Source of the DNA: G965220205 sp965220205
GTDB taxonomy: Bacteria > Chloroflexota > Dehalococcoidia > Lucifugimonadales > Australimonadaceae
NCBI GenBank assembly: GCA_965220205.1
Contig: OZ244812.1
Span: 992,001 to 1,056,000, forward strand
Direction: 5' to 3'
Length of the DNA: 64,000 nucleotides
Part shown: one piece after another, positions 60,042-64,000 of the stretch
Layout of the letters: each line of letters begins with the position of its first letter
Position numbering within the stretch: position 1 is the first letter of the stretch
Translations under genes and position numbers: made by a program
Notes under the pieces: model-generated
Told to the model about the DNA's origin: nothing
Database searches by the model: none
What the model saw: only the letters and a program-made list of their open reading frames with translations

Positions 60042-61187
60042 CTAGTCGTCGCCCCATTCGCCCTCAGTCGTGGGCCCGACCTCGCCCGTGCAATTCGCGA
60101 CGAGCGCCTTCATGCGGCAGGGCGCGCCGTTGGCGGCCACCTCGGCCTCGAACAGCTCGTGGACGCGCGGGTCCTCGTCTTCGTACTCCATCTGGTTGCC
60201 GCCCTCGTTCATGCTGACGTCGCTCGAGCGCTGGCGCTCGCCGGAGCCGAACTTGCGCCCGCCGCCGGTGCCCGCCAGGATGGCGAGGTAACGCGCGGGG
60301 CCCGCGCCCGCGTTGAAGTGTTGGTGCAGGCAGTCGTCGAATGGCACCACGGCAAGCGTCCCCGGCTTCCAGTCGACCTTCTGCCACTCCTTGCTGTCGC
60401 CCTCCCAGAACAGGGAGAACCCCTGCCCTTCGAGGATCAGCAAGTGCGCGCCTGGACCGTGTCGGTGCGCCTTCTTGTACGTGCCCACCTGGAAGCGCGA
60501 AATGTGGCACGAGATGCTGGCGTCAGCGAGCTGGAGCCGCACCTGACTCCCGCCGCCGCCGCGCTCCTTCCACTCGAACAACCGCATGGCGCGCGCGTCG
60601 GGAATGAACCCGGTCTCCCAGATGCGCTCCTGGAACAGCTTGCCCTGTCCGTTGAAGTAGCTCTCCTCGCCGCCGAAGCGGTCGGTGAATTGGAACGGGC
60701 AGTCGAAGATGAAATCGAGATTGTGGTACTGGCGCAGCGTCGGCGGCAGGTTGGTGACGCCGATGTAGCGGACCGGCTCCGAGCTGCTGTTGAAGTGCTG
60801 GTACCACGCGTTCAGCGGAATCGCGAACAGGCTGCCGTGCGCCCACTCGAACGTCTGCTTGTGCTTTTCGTCATACCAGATGCTCGTCGCGCCCCGCCCG
60901 GAGAGCACGTAGACGATCTCCTCGTACATGTGATGCTCCGGCTCCGACGTGCCGCCCGGAGCAATCTCCACGATGTGCGCGTCCTTAGCGCCCGTCGTGT
61001 CGAGGTTGAGGATCGCGCCGCGGCCGCCCTTCCGGGGCCAGGGGCCCAGCTCTACGCTGGACATGTCCTCGATGTAGTACCCCTTCACGATGGGCACGCC
61101 CTGCGATTCCGCCCAATCCCGGTACGGGTCGATGCGCGCGAGCTTCGGCAAGGACTCCGAGCGTGACTCCGACACTTGGCTCGTCAT
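60042..61187 (-). CDS. bicupin protein, paralog of the one at 16990
   Basis: 381 residues with the same two-cupin layout as the protein at 16990-18144. Domain 1 has EPEHHMYEEIVYVLSGRG and IPLNAWYQHFNSS, domain 2 has KKAHRHGPGAHLLILEG and CLHQHFNAG. The His and Glu residues suggest a metal site; a ring-cleavage or isomerase role is possible but unnamed. It follows a phthalate-type Rieske gene by 27 bases on the same strand, so the two form an operon. An acidic C-terminal tail ends TEGEWGDD. Confidence 0.8.
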   Translation of the reverse strand: MTSQVSESRSESLPKLARIDPYRDWAESQGVPIVKGYYIEDMSSVELGPWPRKGGRGAILNLDTTGAKDAHIVEIAPGGTSEPEHHMYEEIVYVLSGRGATSIWYDEKHKQTFEWAHGSLFAIPLNAWYQHFNSSSEPVRYIGVTNLPPTLRQYHNLDFIFDCPFQFTDRFGGEESYFNGQGKLFQERIWETGFIPDARAMRLFEWKERGGGGSQVRLQLADASISCHISRFQVGTYKKAHRHGPGAHLLILEGQGFSLFWEGDSKEWQKVDWKPGTLAVVPFDDCLHQHFNAGAGPARYLAILAGTGGGRKFGSGERQRSSDVSMNEGGNQMEYEDEDPRVHELFEAEVAANGAPCRMKALVANCTGEVGPTTEGEWGDD

Positions 61188-61214
61188 GGCTATCGCCTCC
61201 TCTTGGCTCCTTGG

Positions 61215-62420
61215 CTATCGCTGGTTCCGTGGCGCCAATCCAACGGTGCCCGTCGTGATGCCGTACGGACGGCCCGACCCCGTGCCTCCGCCCGTGGCGT
61301 TCAGGTCATGCGACACGCCAGTGTCGATCACCGCGTGGCCGGGGTCGCGGACCACCGACATAGGGTCGCCGGCGCCGTTCTGAACGATGTCGATGTTCTC
61401 CTGCATGATGCGGCGCAGCAGCACCACGGCCCGGTCCGAGTAGCTCAGGTGCTCGACCGTGCGGTCGGTGATGGGGCCCTGCGTCTCCCAGGCCATATGG
61501 TCCTGCTGCGCCACGGTGTTCATCTGCCATCGGGTGAACGGGTGCAGCTTGTCCGGCGGGTCCTTGTAGGGCGGCTGACGCCTCACCTGAATCACGCTCT
61601 CGTCGACGGTCTCGCCGTCCGCCGCAGGCGTGAACGAGACGTCGACCCTCCACGTGTGGGTGTCGTCGATCGGCGCCCGAATCTGCGTGCTGTTCCCGCT
61701 GCGCAGGATGTTCGGGAAGATGAGCGGATGCTCGTCCTGCTCGCCGTTCTTGAATATGCGCCTCTTCATGATGCCGAAGGGAACGAGCCAGGCCTCGAAC
61801 CCGGCCTGGTCGTCGATGAACCCCCGGGTCGAGTTGACCGGCTTGGCCGTCCTGCCCGCCGCGTCCTGATGCAGAATGGGCGCGTGCGTGGGATCGACCG
61901 CGTTCTCCATCGTCTGGAACCAGTTGCAGTCGAGCACGGGATGCGAGTTGAGTCGGCGAGTCCCTCCCGTGCTCGCCCAAACGTCGTAGCGCGGGATCTC
62001 GGGAGCGGGCGCCGGCCCCAGATAGCCCCAGATCAGACCCGCGAGCTGCCGCGTGGGGTACGCGGTGATCTTCACCGAGCGCATGATGGCGTCGTTGCGC
62101 TCCGGGGGAGTCTCGAGGATGTTCCCCTCGCAGTCGTACAACCAACCGTGGTACGCGCACGCGATGCCGCGCTCCTCGACGCGCCCGTACAGGAGCGACG
62201 CGCTCCGGTGCGCGCAGTGGTCGGCGAGGAGCCCTACCCTGCCGGACTTGTCGCGGAACAGGACGAGGTCCTCGCCGAGCAGGCGTACGAACATCTTTGG
62301 GTCGTCGTCCGTGAGGTCCGCGGCGATCGCCACGGGATGCCAGTAGCGGCGTAGAAGCTCGCCCGCCGGCGTGCCCCGGCCCACACGAGTCAGCGTTTCG
62401 TTCTGCTCTTGTGTGATCAT
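61215..62420 (-). CDS. Rieske non-heme iron oxygenase, phthalate 4,5-dioxygenase type
   Basis: 401 residues starting ITQEQNETLTRVGRGTPAGE. The Rieske ligands are CAHRSAS and CAYHGWLYD; the iron site is ENAVDPTHAPILHQD, the D-x2-H-x4-H arrangement. It resembles the enzyme at 2622-3917 but is clearly distinct in the C-terminal half. A hydroxylation or demethylation of an aromatic carboxylate is expected, with an unlinked reductase. The ATG at 62420 is the first with family sequence. It leads the operon with the bicupin. Confidence 0.9.
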   Translation of the reverse strand: MITQEQNETLTRVGRGTPAGELLRRYWHPVAIAADLTDDDPKMFVRLLGEDLVLFRDKSGRVGLLADHCAHRSASLLYGRVEERGIACAYHGWLYDCEGNILETPPERNDAIMRSVKITAYPTRQLAGLIWGYLGPAPAPEIPRYDVWASTGGTRRLNSHPVLDCNWFQTMENAVDPTHAPILHQDAAGRTAKPVNSTRGFIDDQAGFEAWLVPFGIMKRRIFKNGEQDEHPLIFPNILRSGNSTQIRAPIDDTHTWRVDVSFTPAADGETVDESVIQVRRQPPYKDPPDKLHPFTRWQMNTVAQQDHMAWETQGPITDRTVEHLSYSDRAVVLLRRIMQENIDIVQNGAGDPMSVVRDPGHAVIDTGVSHDLNATGGGTGSGRPYGITTGTVGLAPRNQR

Positions 62421-62518
62421 TGCGCTTCCTGGCTCCTCTGGACGCTTCTTTCGTCCATCTTGGCGCGCGGCTGCGGGACCCACGCACGTCGGGAATCACG
62501 TCGGATGGGGAGAATCTA

Positions 62519-63001
62519 TCACAGGAAGATGAAGACGCCATACGGAATGACCGTGAGCACGGCCACGATGAGCAGCCGCCAGGTGGACTTGTAGTCGAGC
62601 ACCTGGCTCAGCGCGAAGAGCACGGCGATGAGCTGCCACAGCGCAGCAACCATGACGAGCGGCGTGCCGACCAGCGGTATCCATCCCAAGGCGCGCAGCA
62701 TGCCCGGAGACTGCGCGAACCCGAGTACACGGGCAATCTGTCCCCAACTCGTGTGAACCTCCGGCGTGCCGAGGAGCTTCACCCCGATGACGTAGACGAC
62801 GAGGGTCCACGCGCCCCACGCGGCCAGGCCGATCACCGGCCGCTTGAACAGCTCGAGGATGTCGTCGCCGAACCCGATGCCCGTCGCAATGGCGACGAAC
62901 GCCACCACCGCGGCCGCTTGTTGCGTCGCGCCACGGTCCCCGCTCACGTCTTCGAAGGCGCCGACGCTGAGCTTCGCCGCCCCGAGCATTCGATCGATCA
63001 A
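62519..63001 (-). CDS. YIP1-like small membrane protein
   Basis: 160 residues from a TTG; an ATG four codons later (62989) is an alternative. Four to five hydrophobic segments (AAAVVAFVAIATGIGFG, GLAAWGAWTLVVYVIGVKLL, a central GWIPLVGTPLVMVAALW and a final LLIVAVLTVIPYGVFIFL) resemble the bacterial YIP1/YckC-like group. The N-terminus RMLGAAKLSVGAFEDV is typical of those proteins. Function unknown. Confidence 0.7.
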   Translation of the reverse strand: MIDRMLGAAKLSVGAFEDVSGDRGATQQAAAVVAFVAIATGIGFGDDILELFKRPVIGLAAWGAWTLVVYVIGVKLLGTPEVHTSWGQIARVLGFAQSPGMLRALGWIPLVGTPLVMVAALWQLIAVLFALSQVLDYKSTWRLLIVAVLTVIPYGVFIFL

Positions 63002-63491
63002 CGGCTACCGCCAGTCGGGCCGAGGCCCTGAGAATCACCGCCGCCGTAGGGGCGCCTCCCACCGTCGTTCCCGTGCCCCGACACGAGGTCCCCCGCCATG
63101 ACAACTGCCCCTAGCCCGTTCGTCCCCTCGCCTCCTACACTATCCCAATGGCCCCGCTTCAGACCCCGCCCCGGTCGTCGTCGGGCGTCCGGCCCGGACT
63201 CACTGGAGAATAGGACCAAACGAGACCAAATGAGACCGCTTAGAAGAGACGCGTCTCACCAACCCATGCGGGCACGAGATGCCGCCGGCCCCGCCTACTG
63301 GCCCTGCCCCAGAGGCGAAATGGCTCAAAATGGCTCACTTTGACTCACTTTGGAAGAATCATCTTCCGCCCCCACTCGTAAACCCATGCAATCTACGAGT
63401 AAGGGCCCTGTGCCATTCCAGTCCATTCCGGTCCATTCCTGCCTCTTGCACACGCCATTGCTTGATAATCCAGGCCAACCGCACCACAGGA
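63002..63491. other. 490-base non-coding stretch with short direct repeats
   Basis: No gene is supported. It holds a degraded CACGGG palindrome (about 63069), tandem GAGACCAAA units (63216-63240), a 12-base palindrome GAGACGCGTCTC (63246-63257), AATGGCTCA repeats (63319-63340) with related TGACTCACTT, an ACTCGTA/TACGAGT pair (about 63376-63400) and three CCATTCC units (63412-63438). Confidence 0.6.
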
Positions 63492-63818
63492 GCGTCACTC
63501 CGTCTGGCCTCCTCCCCCACGGGGGAGGATTGAGGAGGGGGTCGCCCCCACTCCGTCGTTCCCGTGCCCCGACACGGGAACCTACTGCCAGTATGCGAGC
63601 GTCACTCCGTCTGGCCTCCTCCCCCACCGGGGGAGGATTGAGGAGGGGGGCCGCCCGCCACTCCGTCGTTCCCGTGCCCCGACACGAGATCCTACTGCCA
63701 GTACGCCAGTGTCACTCCGTCTGGCCTCCTCCCCCACCGGGGGAGGATTGAGGAGGGGGGCCGCCCGCCACTCCGTCGTTCCCGTGCCCCGACACGAGAT
63801 CCTACTGCCAGTATGCGA
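63492..63818. repeat. tandem array of three 107-110-bp units
   Basis: Units begin at 63492, 63599 and 63709. Each has GTCACTCCGTCTGG, a CCTCC/GGAGG hairpin, CTCCGTCGTTCCCGTGCCCC, a CACGGG/CACGAG half-palindrome and CCTACTGCCAGTA. The last part of each unit is the complement of the final codons and stop of the ligB-like gene that begins at 63802, so the gene's 3' end has been copied along with the hairpin. Confidence 0.85.
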
Positions 63819-64000
63819 GCGTCACCCCGTGGCCGGTGCCGGCGAGCGAACGGTAGCAGGGCACGTAGTCGATGAGGGTCATGTCGAGGGGCTCCATCGC
63901 CCCCGCGACGACGACCCAGTTCAGTATCTCGGGCGTGCCGGGCGACCTGTTCAGCTGCTCGCGCGGCAGGAACGACAGCGTCTCGGTGTCCTTGTTGAGG
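63802..64000 (-). CDS. LigB-type extradiol dioxygenase, C-terminal end only
   Basis: The window edge cuts this gene; 65 codons and the TAG stop are visible. They encode ETLSFLPREQLNRSPGTPEI, LNWVVVAGAMEP and CYRSLAGTGHGVTLAYWQ, collinear with the ends of the proteins at 13354-14328 and 15923-16897. It is a third member of the family in the window, located on the far side of the second Rieske/bicupin pair. The N-terminal metal ligands are outside the window. Confidence 0.88.
   Translation of the reverse strand, partial: LNKDTETLSFLPREQLNRSPGTPEILNWVVVAGAMEPLDMTLIDYVPCYRSLAGTGHGVTLAYWQ

Noticed and set aside
63492..63818. Possible CRISPR array
   Set aside because: Units are 107-110 bp, nearly identical throughout with no unique spacers, and contain a hairpin plus the end of a gene. 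There are no cas genes in the window.

Overview
The window is high-GC bacterial DNA, dense in catabolic genes. No rRNA operon or marker protein fixes the lineage. The gene mix (many Rieske oxygenases, LigB-type dioxygenases, PF04909 amidohydrolases, signal-less solute-binding-fold proteins, a CdsZ-type gene beside rnpB, a LiaF-like protein) suggests a Chloroflexota bacterium, possibly SAR202/Dehalococcoidia. That placement is inference.

Region 1 (1-25.7 kb) is a degradation island. It holds a DapA-like aldolase, two SDRs, a phthalate-type Rieske oxygenase, two 4,5-dihydroxyphthalate-decarboxylase-like proteins, a two-subunit ring-hydroxylating dioxygenase with an MFS porter, two LigB-type extradiol dioxygenases, a bicupin, two amidohydrolases, adenosine deaminase, an ABC importer without its ATPase, and a dienelactone hydrolase. 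Region 2 (25.7-28.2 kb) is rnpB preceded by a degenerate serine recombinase and a CdsZ-type zinc-ribbon gene on the same strand. Region 3 (28.6-37.4 kb) is core metabolism: a DUF2207-like membrane protein, one operon for a 2-oxoacid dehydrogenase complex (E1alpha, E1beta, E2) with AICAR transformylase and LipB, and thiI.

Region 4 (37.4-44.3 kb) alternates foreign-looking cassettes (a tRNA-Leu-like relic, a GIY-YIG/membrane/proline-rich trio, a TcmP/three-Cys pair of lower GC) with ordinary genes. Region 5 (44.4-52.4 kb) carries a lone molybdenum hydroxylase subunit and formate-THF ligase in a field of mobile DNA: two adjacent, nearly identical IS5-type elements and several shorter non-autonomous relatives, all at CTAG-like targets. 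One of these abuts and appears to have replaced the 5' end of the ligase gene.

Region 6 (52.4-64 kb) resumes catabolism: a double VOC protein, a MetE-like protein, an MFS porter, a LigJ-like hydratase, a second bicupin, a second phthalate-type Rieske oxygenase and the tail of a third LigB gene. Between the MFS and ligJ-like genes lies a 2.8 kb restriction-modification island bounded by 288-bp direct repeats that leave both host genes intact.

The catabolic genes fit a phthalate to 4,5-dihydroxyphthalate to protocatechuate to meta-cleavage (LigB, LigJ) scheme, but no reductase, LigA, LigC, LigI or LigK is visible, so substrates remain inferred. Dispersed palindromes (the CCTCC/GGAGG hairpin, a CACGGG hairpin and a CCTGAGC-TTGTCGAAG element) fill many intergenic spaces.
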